A stretch of DNA of 64,000 nucleotides from Asparagopsis taxiformis (GCA_030407315.1 JALQPE010002123.1:1-64000), one strand, 5' to 3'; numbered from the stretch's first letter, positions 21,958-31,286 are shown. Numbers and translations: made by a program. Notes: generated from the letters alone by a model not told the origin.

Positions 21958-23436
21958 TCAAAGACGTTGCACTGCCTTTTCAACTTCTACACGTGAGTGG
22001 AACTTATTTGCCATATGTGGTTCACCACACACCCAACATCCCTTCACTCTTGAAAGCTTGTTTCTCCGATTAGATCGTTGCATTCTATTAGGGTATCTCT
22101 TGATGTTTCTTTCAGCTTTTCCTCTATATTTCTGTCCAATACCAAAATATGCATCGGCTTCCTTGGTCGAAAAGCTGTAGTTTTGAGCGGATCCCATCTC
22201 ACTTGACAACATAGATGCAATTTTCTGGTTTGCATCATGTGCTGTGGCGGGTAATTGTATCTTCAGTACTCTTTTGACATCAGGTATATCTGCTGCTGTG
22301 ATCAATTGATCCCTAAGAAAAATATCCTCACGATATCGCCTGTCTAATTGACGTTGTATTTTTCCAAGATGTGCTGACATCTCTCTGAATACTGCCAGTT
22401 GAGATTTGTCAGGGCTGCGCTCAAACCATTTGGTAAGCCTAGTGTCATGCCATTCTTGCAGAAGCCTAGATCTTTGTTCGTCAGACGTAAACCACGAAAG
22501 AAGTAGATCAATTGCCTCCTTGTAGTTACCAACCTTTCCATTGATGTGTGAGGCATAGTATGACAAAGCTGCACCATCCAACATTATTGGAAGTCCCTTC
22601 AGCATCTCATCATTCGTGATGTTGCACATATCAGCAGCTAATTCGTAAATCTCAATAACTCCCATTATATCTTCATCCCATTGACCTCCGTACTTTTGAC
22701 GGAACCCAAAGGCCTTTAGGAGTCCTTGCATGCCTGATGATCTGCTACTTGATACATCAGAGCAAGTTTTGTATCCAGTCGTCGCAATATTTCTGTTCCC
22801 AGGAAGATTACCTCTCATACTTGTGTCAATTTTGATCTTTTCATAATCCTTTTCGAAACGGTTCGATATAGACTTCTCCATCTCTGCAGCTTCAACTGCC
22901 ACCTCAGCTGCATCAAGAGCAGTATCAGCTTCTTCGATCTCATGATCTTCGGTTGATTTTTCGTTCATCAGAGGGACTTTTTCCATCTCCCAACATGCCA
23001 AGAGTGCCTTACGGACTGGGTAGCCCCTCTTGCACAGAATCCTTACTCCTCTAGATGTTAGTGCTTTACGCAACTTCATTGCTTGGGATGACGTGAAATT
23101 TTCAATGACTGGCTTAGAGAAATTGCAGGTGAAATCACACCATATTGCGTCTCCTTCCGTAATACCCAATTCTTCATATCGTTTACACCAACGATTTACA
23201 TAGTTGTCCACATTCAACTTGTACTGGTTCCATAAATCTCTATTTGCTCCTTTGTCTGGCGGTAAAGGCTCATTATCATCGTCCATGTCATTTTCACTTA
23301 ACTCCTCTCTTCTTGCATCTGATGCAGGTGTGCGTGACCTATTGCTGCTAGATTTTGCGCCTTCGCTTTGTATGCCAAGACCAGTGATTTCGGTGTTATC
23401 ATCTGCAACATGCACATCGTTATCGTTCTGATTCAT
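21958..23436 (-). CDS. Outer Copia gag
   Basis: A 492-residue frame beginning about 75 bases inside the 5' LTR. An acidic N-terminus is followed by a capsid-like helical region and a basic C-terminus with a zinc-knuckle relic CWVCGEPHMANKFH, which has H rather than C in the last position. The TGA at 21958 is followed in the same frame by 20 open codons and then protease, so translation of pol would need readthrough or the TGA is a mutation. Confidence 0.85.
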   Translation of the reverse strand: MNQNDNDVHVADDNTEITGLGIQSEGAKSSSNRSRTPASDARREELSENDMDDDNEPLPPDKGANRDLWNQYKLNVDNYVNRWCKRYEELGITEGDAIWCDFTCNFSKPVIENFTSSQAMKLRKALTSRGVRILCKRGYPVRKALLACWEMEKVPLMNEKSTEDHEIEEADTALDAAEVAVEAAEMEKSISNRFEKDYEKIKIDTSMRGNLPGNRNIATTGYKTCSDVSSSRSSGMQGLLKAFGFRQKYGGQWDEDIMGVIEIYELAADMCNITNDEMLKGLPIMLDGAALSYYASHINGKVGNYKEAIDLLLSWFTSDEQRSRLLQEWHDTRLTKWFERSPDKSQLAVFREMSAHLGKIQRQLDRRYREDIFLRDQLITAADIPDVKRVLKIQLPATAHDANQKIASMLSSEMGSAQNYSFSTKEADAYFGIGQKYRGKAERNIKRYPNRMQRSNRRNKLSRVKGCWVCGEPHMANKFHSRVEVEKAVQRL

Positions 23437-23512
23437 CTGTTGTATCGCTTGGTTATAGCTTCTCTTGCTTCTCTAGCATATATGCTTCAGATTCGCAAAA
23501 TAGTTATATAAC

Positions 23513-24099
23513 TGTCGCGAGACTTAGAACGATCTTGACGTGTAATTTGTGTCTTAGGAAGTTGCTATGATAACTCAAGAATCCACGTTAGAGTATCTTC
23601 CAGTAATCTTCCTTTCTTCGGTCTGCGTTATTTCAGGACAATCAATAATTGGCCGGAGTAATCGCCTGACTTCAGTGGCTCCCTTCTTGTTATTTCAGAG
23701 CGTTATACTCGGAGTAATCAACGATGGTAGACCTTCACACTATGCACCAATTACTGGGACGTTCCGTCCAGAGCAAGTGGGCGCAAGAATGGCTGTGTAC
23801 AAAGTACAATTGTTTTGGTTGTGTCTTGCTTTTGTATATCCTTGATACCTTCTCAACAATAGCTACTAGCTATATATAGTACATCTATCTGCTTATATAC
23901 TACTACGTTCTGTGCTGCGACAGACTCTCGTAAATACTCTCCTGTGATTATTACGCTTGTGATAAATAGTATTTCATGTCATACTCGATATCATGTTACG
24001 TGTCAGCAGGAAGTAAAGCATAGAGTCCGGATTGAAACTAAAAATCACATTTGTCAGTATTGCGTGTATCTACACATGTTAGTATTGCGTGTATCTACA
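23513..24099 (-). repeat. 5' LTR of the outer Copia element
   Basis: 587 bases, nearly identical to 12431-13018, followed by the target duplication TGGGG. Confidence 0.95.
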
Positions 24100-24621
24100 T
24101 GGGGGGACTGACGCCAGTTTGTGCGGACACGAGACTTGGATAGTCGATTGGTCTAGAGATCTATCCATATCGGTAATTCGCATAATGTAGGCAATGGAGC
24201 GTTTTGTGGTCACATGTGATCCTGTGAAATGGACTGTCTTCCCAGGTGTTGGGTTTACATGTGAATGCAAGCCATGTGGAATAGCGTTTCCACGTGGTGA
24301 TGTAGATGATGTGGTTGCGCGAAGTCGAAAGTTCCACACTGCGTACGAATCACGTGTTTGTTGAAAGTTTCAACGATGTTATCTGCCTCTGGAAAATCTC
24401 GGCCACGTCGTATCCGCTCCACTCGGTGTGACTTGCAATTGTCGTTGTATCCTAGCGTGAAAAATGACTGATGAAAAGCTCTACCAATCATATTGATATA
24501 ATCTCAGAATAAATACCGGACCGAAACGACCCATTCGGCCTGTAGGCAGTCAGTTGAAGTGAGATAAGCCTTGCAACTAGCACTGCCTGCTTGTCCAGCA
24601 CTCCGAAAAGCCATGGTTGTG

Positions 24622-24691
24622 AAATTGATCGCAGATGACGTTGGGTGTGCGCCGTGCAGAACGCAAACCTAACGTCATCTGCGATCAATTT
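24622..24691. repeat. Perfect 21-bp hairpin
   Basis: Arms 24622-24642 and 24671-24691 are exact reverse complements, with a 28-base loop. It lies just beyond the end of duplication A and has no second copy in the window. Could be a fold-back relic or a small-RNA precursor. Confidence 0.85.
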
Positions 24692-25375
24692 GGAATCCTT
24701 TGCAAATCGTACCGTTGCTCTATATTCTGGGTAGTGGTTCTACAGCAGTGCAGTAACAATCGAAATGAGATCAAGGTAATGTTTCGGTGTTGCGACGAGT
24801 TTCACAGCACCAAGTTCAATACACCATTACGTAACATTTTAGGACCTCGATTCGGGGACAACTGTCTTTTACCACAATGCGTTACGAGGAGCGAGGCCGT
24901 TATGTCACACAATTAAACTTTCAAGCAAAACTTCTACTTGTCCAGCCCTAACATTTACGCTGTAAGATCTGTTGGACAATGGTAGCTCCTCGCCTACCTT
25001 CTCTTCCTTTTGTCTTTACTTGGCAATATATATCTATTCATTGAGCCTTGAGATCGCCGGCGGTGCGTATGGCAGGCTGTCTTGTATCAACATCCTGACA
25101 AGATCGTAACCCAGTTCCCCCCAGGCGTACGTATGCCAGAACTCGGCTCGGTACTGGCACCGCCTGCTGAGCAAAACGCGCCACATAAATTCCCATATGG
25201 TAACACCAGAAATCGTCCATTGTTGTCCCTGTGCAGACACTAGAGTTTGACGAATAACCTACAGTATTTACAGCTAAAGAAGCAAACTTAAACCTCAACC
25301 GCCGACCGTCACGAGATAATAAAGTCATCATCACACGATCATCTCAGCAGAGTAGGCATGTCGCCTCGTTATATG
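24692..25375. other. Intergenic, no gene seen
   Basis: No protein-like frame, RNA or repeat recognised. It ends at the target duplication GATAT of the next element. Confidence 0.5.
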
Positions 25376-25380
25376 GATAT

Positions 25381-25500
25381 TGTTGATGATGAGGCTCAAT
25401 GCATAACTTTATTCTGTGACTGCCGGCTCGGCGGCGATGGTTAAATACTGAATGAGCTATTTGCTGTAATGTGCTGCTGTAATGGTTTGATCATCCGACA
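25381..25500 (-). repeat. 3' LTR of element A
   Basis: 120 bases, TGTTGATGAT to CATCCGACA on the plus strand, identical to 30547-30666. The gag-pol ORF ends inside it at 25457. Confidence 0.97.
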
Positions 25501-28500
25501 GTGGAGACTCTCGTTGGTCACGGCGCGTAGATGTTTTGATCATCCGACAGTCGCCGCGCGACGTGGGCTGCGAGAGTCGGAGGAGTGAGAGTTTGGTACG
25601 GAATTGGGCAGGCTTCAAGGCCTTCGTCAGTATGTCTGCTGCATTTGTGTTGGACGGTGTATGTTGTATGTTGATGCGTTTCCGTGCGACTTGTTCCTTG
25701 AGATAGTAATATTTGACGTCTATATGTTTCGATTTGGGCGTCGGATGGTCGGTTTTCGCTGTGATAATTGCGCCAGCATTGTCCATGTAGAGTAGTGTGG
25801 GGGATTGTTCAGGGTGCTGTAAGTCAGATAGTAAATTGCGGAGACAGTTGATGTGAAGGGAAGTATGGTATGCGGCGACGAATTCGGCGGCCCATGTGCT
25901 GGGGGACACAAATCGTTGTCGCTTTGATTGCCAGGCTACGGGTGAGCCGTTGTACATGATTATAGTGCCTGTTGTGGATCTTCTTGTGTTGGTGCATGCG
26001 GCAAAGTCGCTGTCGGAGTAGGCAATTAGCGATGAGGTGTACTGCGTTTTGTATTCTATGCCCATGTCTGGATTGTCGCTAAGGTATCGGAGTACGCGCA
26101 GTCCTGCCTTCCAGTGCAGAACGAGTGGTGCTTGTGTGTAACGTCCCAGATATCCAGTGATATAGGCAATATCGGGACGGGTTGAGTCTGCTAAGTAGCG
26201 GAGGCTTCCGATGAGTCCGTTGTAATCGTGCTTCTTGGTGTCTAAGGGTGTGTTGATTTGCTCTGTGGTGTTGATCAGGTCTGTGGCGATGGGGGAGGAG
26301 GCCGGTTTGGCGTTTTGGAGGCCAAATTTCTCCAGCAGGGCAGCGATGTACGCTGGTTGGGAGATTTTGATGGCTTCTGTTGTGCGCGTAACTTTCCAGC
26401 CGAGTAGATGGGTGACTGGTCCGAGGTCCTTGAGGATATACTTTGTCTGAAGGTGTTGTTTGGCGTGTTCGCGGAGCTGGGGGTTATTTGAAATGACAAG
26501 GAAGTCATCAATTGTGATGACGAAGAACACAAATTGGCTAGAATCGTTTGGGGCTGTGAGGAGATATGTGCAGCTGTCGCTGGTGAGGCGATTGAAGTTG
26601 GTAAGGTGGAGGTGTTGGGACAGGCCTTGTGTGAATATTCTGCAGGCCTGTTTGGCGCCATACATGTTTCCGGTGACCATGCCGACGTGGTTTGGATACT
26701 TGTACGTACCGTTGAAGCGTTGGGGTTGGTGTATATAGAGTGTATTTTCGTCTCCAAATTCTTCATGGAGGAATGCAGAGTCCAAGTCCCAGTGGTGGGC
26801 TTCATAGTTGTGGGCTGCTGCTAGGGACAGGGCGAGACGAATAGCGTCTCGGTCAGCTACAGGGGACGAGATGGCGTCAGGGTTATAATGTTCGTGGGGT
26901 TTCTGGAGGTCACCTCGTATGTTGCAACGGGTTTTACGAGAAATTGGTTTGCCGGTTGCATCGGTTTTAGTCTTGAGTACAAATTTGACTGGCAGGAGTT
27001 TGGTGTTGGGAGGAATGCTGGCTCTGGGCACGTATGTTATGGTGCCACGCTCCTCGAGGTTGTCTAGCTCAGCGTTCCAGGACTTTTCCCATTCAGCCGA
27101 GTCAGGTGCCATTCGCGCTTGTGTGAGTGTTGTGGGTGATGTGAATGGAGGGGAAGAGGTTTTCGTTGCCTGTAAGGCGTGGGGACGAGCGTGATGCGTT
27201 GTTGTTGCGGTAGGGTCGGTGTTGGGGTCGTATAATTTGAAGTCGGATATTCGACAACGGGATACTTTGTCTGTCGGTGTATGGTATATGTAGTAATGGC
27301 GTGGGTCGACGCGTCCTATGTAGTGGACGAGTTCAGCGCGAGGTTGCAGTTTGGTGACTGGTTTTCTGCTGTGGACATATCCGAGTTGGCCAAAGGTGAG
27401 GAAGGTGGAGACGTCGGGAGTGGATTGCGTCCATACAGAGTACGGTGTTTTGCCGTGTGCTGCGTGAGGAGAATGATTGTGGTGGTCTACTGCACAGTAG
27501 AGAGCATATTCCCAGAGTTTAGAGGGAAGTTGGGATGTTAAGAGAATTGCTCTGACCGTGTCCATCAGCGTGCGATTGACGCGCTCGGCCAGCGCGTTTT
27601 CCTGGGGGCTGTGGGGAACAGTGGGGTGTGTTCGGATGTGCTGGGAGGTGTAGAAGTTTTTAAGGGTATGAGAGAAATATTCGCGGGCGTTGTCCATAGT
27701 CACGTCGGTGACTCGGTGGGGGGTTAGAGTGTGGATTCGTGAGATGTGCTCTTGGATGTGTGCTGCCGCTAGGTTTTTGCGTGGTGATACATGGATGTGT
27801 AGGTATCGGCTGTGTTCGTCCAAAAAAGTAGCGAAGTACTGGTTGTTATTGGTGGAGAGGGGTTTGAACGGTCCGCAGACATCGGTATGGATGTGGGAGC
27901 AAAGGGGAGCAAGCCGTTCACGGCTGCGGAAGGGAGCAGACGTTTGTTTTCCAAGTGAACAGCCTGTGCATGTGATTTTGGGTGGAGGTGATTTTAGGGT
28001 GTCGGGCAATCCATGCACAAGGCTTTGTGTGGCGAGTTGGTGGAGGCGGAGAGGGTGCAGGTGGCCTAGGCGTACATGCCAGTCGTGGTAGTCACGATCA
28101 ATGGGGTTGGGCGACTTAGTGGGTGGGGGAGTGAGAGCGGCGGTAAGGATGGGGCTGGGAGATTTTGTTTGGCGTGCGGTTGGGTTGCTGGTGACGTGTT
28201 GTCGTGTGATCAGCATGCGGGAGGGATTTTGGTGCTGGTCTGTCGTTTTGGGGGGAGGTGGTGGCGCCGAAGTAGGAGTGCGGTGCGTCTTGGAGTGATG
28301 TGGGGTCGCCGGGTTAACGATTGGTGTCGGTGTGTGTTTGGAGCGGATTACGTTTTTGGGTAAAGGGTTTGGTGCATTGTGCGAAGGCGGTGGGGTCGAT
28401 TTTGTGGGTTGAGGAGTTGGAGTGAGACGGTCGGACTTAGGGAGAGAGTGTGTGGGGGGAGGGGTTTTCTGGTTTGTGGTTGTTTTTGTAGTAGTTTTCT

Positions 28501-30304
28501 TGGTGCGTTGTGAAAGCTGGAAAGGCTTCGGAGTGGTGTGCGGACGTTTGTAGGTAGGTGGAGGGGCGCGAAGTGCACTGGTGTTAAGTAGTGTGTGCGT
28601 ATTGGTTGTTCTAATTGTTTTCGGGGTCGGTTTTGTGGGGTGGAGAGTGCGTGCACCGAGTGCGTGGGGATGGGCAGTTGTGGGGGGTTTTGAAGGTGTG
28701 GAAGAGTGAAAAGGGTGGTGTTTTTCGTTAGGGAGAGGGCTGTCTGGGTTGAGGTAGTAGAGATTGTTAGTACGGGGCGCAGTGGCGACAACAATGTTGG
28801 GCGGTGGGGATGGTTGGGGACGTGTGATGTAGGCTGCGTCGCGTTGGAAGAGGATGTCATGATTGTCAGCCACTTGGCTTACCGAGAGAAGATTGTGTTT
28901 CGCGCGTGGCATGACGACAGCATGAGGGATGCGGATAGGTGGGTGATTGGGTATTGGGATGGACGTGGGGCCTTGGTGTGTTATGGGGATAAGGTCGCCG
29001 GAAGCTGTGAGCGTTGTTGTTTGTTTGCGGGGCATATGGGGCTGCGGACACCTTATGTGGGTGGGTGTTGCGCCGGAATCCAGGAGGTAGCAGGAAGAAT
29101 TGTTGGAGTTTATTGTGCTGGCGTATGGCGAAGTCGTATGGGGGTTTGTGTTGTCGGGTGGCTGTTGGGGCGTTGAAGGGAGTTGGTATATTTCTGGTGG
29201 GGCGGAATGGTAGTGATAGAGTTGTGGGTGAATGGGAGGTGTTCCATAACCTGGTGGTTCATCAGCGTGGGGATGTTGTGTGAGCTGAGATGCGTGGGCT
29301 TGGTTGGTCTTGCTGTCGCGGAGCTCCTTTTTGCGGAGCATATTGCGGCGTGTGATGCAGTTCTCGGTGGAGTGTGTGGGTGAGCCGTGCATGGTGCACC
29401 ATTGTCCTTGATGTCTGGGCGGTTGCGGGATATGGGTATCGAGGTGAATAGTATGGGGGAGTGCAAACTGTCTGGGATTGTGGCGATGGTGTGTCTGTCG
29501 AGGTGTGCCTGGTGGGACGTTGGGGAGGAGGGTGTATTGTGTTGGGGGAGATGGGTGAGAGTATGGTGCGTGGTAGGGCGTGACGGGGACGGGTGGGTCA
29601 TGAGGCCGCGGAGAGTGGCACGATGTCGTGCGGAGGGGTGTAGCATGTTCGTGTTCGATTAGCATGTTGAAGACGAGGTCCAACGAGGGGCGTCGTCCTT
29701 GATGGAAGTTGTGGAAGTTCGCGATGTCGCGAAGGAGGTTGGTCCATTGGGGATCGTCATAGAGTCCGTCAAGTACGTATTGTACTGTAGTCTGTTCGTC
29801 TTCTATAGCGGGGAATGCTGATTGTATCATGATTTCACGGAGTTCCGTGTGCTTGTCGATGTATTCTTGGATGGGGGTGCCCGGTGTGTACTTGAGTTGG
29901 GCGGCGCGGCGGCGGAGATTTGACTCGGAGTGGTGTGGTGGGATTGTGGAGAGCTTTTCTCGCACATACTGATACAGGGTGGGTGTGGGACTGTTCAATA
30001 TGGTGGGGCTGATGCCTCGGAGTATTGGCTGTGATATGTGTGGGAGAATGAGGAGTCGTGTTAGTGCGATCTGTTGTCGGTGATGACGCAACGCGTTGGC
30101 TTCTGTTGGGGCCGGTGGCACCGGCCCGTGGAGATAGGGGATGAGATCATAGATGGTGGCATGGCTCTCAACTGTGTGACACCATTGAATGAGGTTGTGT
30201 TGGGTGAGGAGGGGAATATCGAAGTGAAGGGGGGGTGGAGCGTTGGGAAGGGTTGAGGGCGCGGAGGATGGAGCGGGTGTTCTTGGGGGCGGGGAGTCAG
30301 GCAT
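25457..30304 (-). CDS. Element A gag-pol polyprotein, 1615 residues
   Basis: Domains in order: gag (1-300); zinc knuckle of CX2HX4HX4C type (WCTMHGSPTHSTENC); protease LLDSGA near 407; a Pro/Thr/Lys-rich linker of about 200 residues; GAG-pre-integrase HHCC (WHVRLGH near 741, CTGCSLGK near 783); integrase DD-E (HTDVCGP near 805, TMDNAREY near 870, QENALAERVNRTL near 905); RT with WDLDSAFLHEEF, GNMYGAKQA and catalytic ITIDDFLVIS near 1261; RNase H (YSDSDFAA, WAAEFVAA, YMDNAGAI, SKHIDVKYYY, NAADILTKAL). The last 15 codons run into the LTR. Everything is in one frame, as in Ty1/copia elements that need no frameshift. All catalytic residues I can check are present. Confidence 0.97.
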   Translation of the reverse strand: MPDSPPPRTPAPSSAPSTLPNAPPPLHFDIPLLTQHNLIQWCHTVESHATIYDLIPYLHGPVPPAPTEANALRHHRQQIALTRLLILPHISQPILRGISPTILNSPTPTLYQYVREKLSTIPPHHSESNLRRRAAQLKYTPGTPIQEYIDKHTELREIMIQSAFPAIEDEQTTVQYVLDGLYDDPQWTNLLRDIANFHNFHQGRRPSLDLVFNMLIEHEHATPLRTTSCHSPRPHDPPVPVTPYHAPYSHPSPPTQYTLLPNVPPGTPRQTHHRHNPRQFALPHTIHLDTHIPQPPRHQGQWCTMHGSPTHSTENCITRRNMLRKKELRDSKTNQAHASQLTQHPHADEPPGYGTPPIHPQLYHYHSAPPEIYQLPSTPQQPPDNTNPHTTSPYASTINSNNSSCYLLDSGATPTHIRCPQPHMPRKQTTTLTASGDLIPITHQGPTSIPIPNHPPIRIPHAVVMPRAKHNLLSVSQVADNHDILFQRDAAYITRPQPSPPPNIVVATAPRTNNLYYLNPDSPLPNEKHHPFHSSTPSKPPTTAHPHALGARTLHPTKPTPKTIRTTNTHTLLNTSALRAPPPTYKRPHTTPKPFQLSQRTKKTTTKTTTNQKTPPPTHSLPKSDRLTPTPQPTKSTPPPSHNAPNPLPKNVIRSKHTPTPIVNPATPHHSKTHRTPTSAPPPPPKTTDQHQNPSRMLITRQHVTSNPTARQTKSPSPILTAALTPPPTKSPNPIDRDYHDWHVRLGHLHPLRLHQLATQSLVHGLPDTLKSPPPKITCTGCSLGKQTSAPFRSRERLAPLCSHIHTDVCGPFKPLSTNNNQYFATFLDEHSRYLHIHVSPRKNLAAAHIQEHISRIHTLTPHRVTDVTMDNAREYFSHTLKNFYTSQHIRTHPTVPHSPQENALAERVNRTLMDTVRAILLTSQLPSKLWEYALYCAVDHHNHSPHAAHGKTPYSVWTQSTPDVSTFLTFGQLGYVHSRKPVTKLQPRAELVHYIGRVDPRHYYIYHTPTDKVSRCRISDFKLYDPNTDPTATTTHHARPHALQATKTSSPPFTSPTTLTQARMAPDSAEWEKSWNAELDNLEERGTITYVPRASIPPNTKLLPVKFVLKTKTDATGKPISRKTRCNIRGDLQKPHEHYNPDAISSPVADRDAIRLALSLAAAHNYEAHHWDLDSAFLHEEFGDENTLYIHQPQRFNGTYKYPNHVGMVTGNMYGAKQACRIFTQGLSQHLHLTNFNRLTSDSCTYLLTAPNDSSQFVFFVITIDDFLVISNNPQLREHAKQHLQTKYILKDLGPVTHLLGWKVTRTTEAIKISQPAYIAALLEKFGLQNAKPASSPIATDLINTTEQINTPLDTKKHDYNGLIGSLRYLADSTRPDIAYITGYLGRYTQAPLVLHWKAGLRVLRYLSDNPDMGIEYKTQYTSSLIAYSDSDFAACTNTRRSTTGTIIMYNGSPVAWQSKRQRFVSPSTWAAEFVAAYHTSLHINCLRNLLSDLQHPEQSPTLLYMDNAGAIITAKTDHPTPKSKHIDVKYYYLKEQVARKRINIQHTPSNTNAADILTKALKPAQFRTKLSLLRLSQPTSRGDCRMIKTSTRRDQRESPLSDDQTITAAHYSK

Positions 30305-30531
30305 TGTAGTAGGAAAGGGGTGGGATGGGTCGAGTTCGATTAATGTTTGATTGTAGAGGTCGTAGACGTGTTCGTCGAGGGCTTGTTGACGGCTTCGGAT
30401 GAGTGAACGATGCGCGTAGCGCGCTGCGCGAGATGTCGGCGGAGTAATGTTGCGAGGAGTGGGTGTGTTAGTTAGTCGCCGCGAGCTGCGTCGGGGGATG
30501 GTGGGCGGGTGAGATCGTTAGCGCGTTAGCG

Positions 30532-30546
30532 GCTGGGTCCATAACC
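30532..30546 (-). other. Primer-binding site of element A (half-tRNA-iMet type)
   Basis: Directly inside the 5' LTR the minus strand reads GGTTATGGACCCAGC. The anticodon arm of eukaryotic initiator tRNA-Met would pair with GGTTATGGGCCCAGC, so 14 of 15 positions agree. Drosophila copia is known to prime from this internal fragment. Confidence 0.75.
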
Positions 30547-30666
30547 TGTTGATGATGAGGCTCAATGCATAACTTTATTCTGTGACTGCCGGCTCGGCGG
30601 CGATGGTTAAATACTGAATGAGCTATTTGCTGTAATGTGCTGCTGTAATGGTTTGATCATCCGACA
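30547..30666 (-). repeat. 5' LTR of element A
   Basis: 120 bases, identical to the 3' LTR; unusually short for Copia. Confidence 0.97.
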
Positions 30667-30895
30667 GATATCCCAACAATGAGTTGACGTCCTGACACCC
30701 TTCACTCTTCCGATTCTGGCACGAAAATTTGAACTAATTCAATTTTTTATTCTAGATTTCTTAAACAAATCTCTGCCTGGAGCATCCCAGCTAGGGTTAA
30801 TCTGCACCTTATCAAGTCGGCGCTCATAACACACACTCGACATCGAATACTACCTGGAGTAACCGTTGTCATGTCCGTAGATCCACGACCGACCA

Positions 30896-31210
30896 TCATT
30901 TACGGGCACTTTGATCATTTGGCATCGGAGCTTTCGCCACCGACACCACCCAAACCTCCACACAGCATGTTGTTGTATATGTGCCCAACCGAGTTCTACA
31001 CTTACAAGTGCATACCCAACCACTCGCACATGTTTGCGCCAATTCCTTAGGCGCTGGGATACAAGCATCCACGCACCTGAAGACACGCTCTAATGTCGGT
31101 ATGTGATCTGGGTTGACGCGGACAGAGTTTTCCACAACACTCCCACTTCCGATCGGTGCGGAGGAAAGTGCCAGAAGGAGGCCGATGACCAATGTGCAGG
31201 ATGATACCAT
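30896..31210 (-). CDS. Secreted cysteine-rich protein, 104 residues
   Basis: The start at 31210 is chosen because the signal peptide (MVSSCTLVIGLLLALSSAPI) begins there and the 11-kb paralogue begins at the same codon; upstream in-frame ATGs are not shared. The mature part has cysteines spaced CX3CX9CX5CXCXCX10CC (CVDAC, QTCASGWVCTCKC, TTTCC), enough for several disulfides. It ends PNDQSARK-stop. TATAAAA lies 80 bases upstream. It is likely exported. The mature region has diverged strongly from the paralogue while signal peptide, promoter and 3' flank are conserved. Family unknown; defence, mating or cell-wall peptides are possible roles. Confidence 0.72.
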   Translation of the reverse strand: MVSSCTLVIGLLLALSSAPIGSGSVVENSVRVNPDHIPTLERVFRCVDACIPAPKELAQTCASGWVCTCKCRTRLGTYTTTCCVEVWVVSVAKAPMPNDQSARK

Positions 31211-31286
31211 GATGCGAATGTCTTGTGTGAAAATGTGGCGATGTTGCTCTGCGTGATGGCTGCTATTTCTCCAACGGGTTGGTGTT

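Larger units (their letters stand above)
12431..24099 (-). mobile_element. Copia LTR retrotransposon with a nested Gypsy element
   Basis: Two 587-588-base LTRs (12431-13018 and 23513-24099) begin TG and end CA, flanked by the 5-base target duplication TGGGG (12426-12430 and 24100-24104). Transcription runs right to left. Order gag, protease, integrase, RT, RNase H identifies Ty1/copia. The internal region is interrupted by a chromodomain Gypsy element at 13975-19634. Without it the element is about 6.0 kb. The LTRs differ by only a few indels, so insertion is fairly recent, yet the pol frame has several breaks. Confidence 0.95.
10975..24540 (+). repeat. Segmental duplication A, copy 1 (interrupted)
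   Basis: About 1.9 kb of DNA related to 30698-33064, split here by the Copia insertion 12431-24099. Similarity starts at TTCCGATTCTGGCACG, covers a secreted-protein gene and its TATA box, pauses at 12430, resumes at 24105 (GACTGACGCC) and fades near 24540. The paralogous copy has an uninterrupted CTATGGGGGACTGACG, the empty site of the Copia element. Confidence 0.88.
25381..30666 (-). mobile_element. Intact Copia retrotransposon (element A)
   Basis: 5286 bases between identical 120-base LTRs, flanked by the perfect 5-base target duplication GATAT (25376-25380 and 30667-30671). One uninterrupted 1615-codon gag-pol ORF, a primer-binding site resembling an internal half of tRNA-iMet, and no LTR differences: all signs of a very recent, possibly still active insertion. 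The sense strand is C/A-rich and G-poor. Confidence 0.97.

Noticed and set aside
28706..29662. Long plus-strand ORFs opposite element A (for example 156 codons at 28706-29176)
   Set aside because: They are mirror frames of the C/A-rich gag-pol sense strand, Gly/Val/Trp-rich, without domains.
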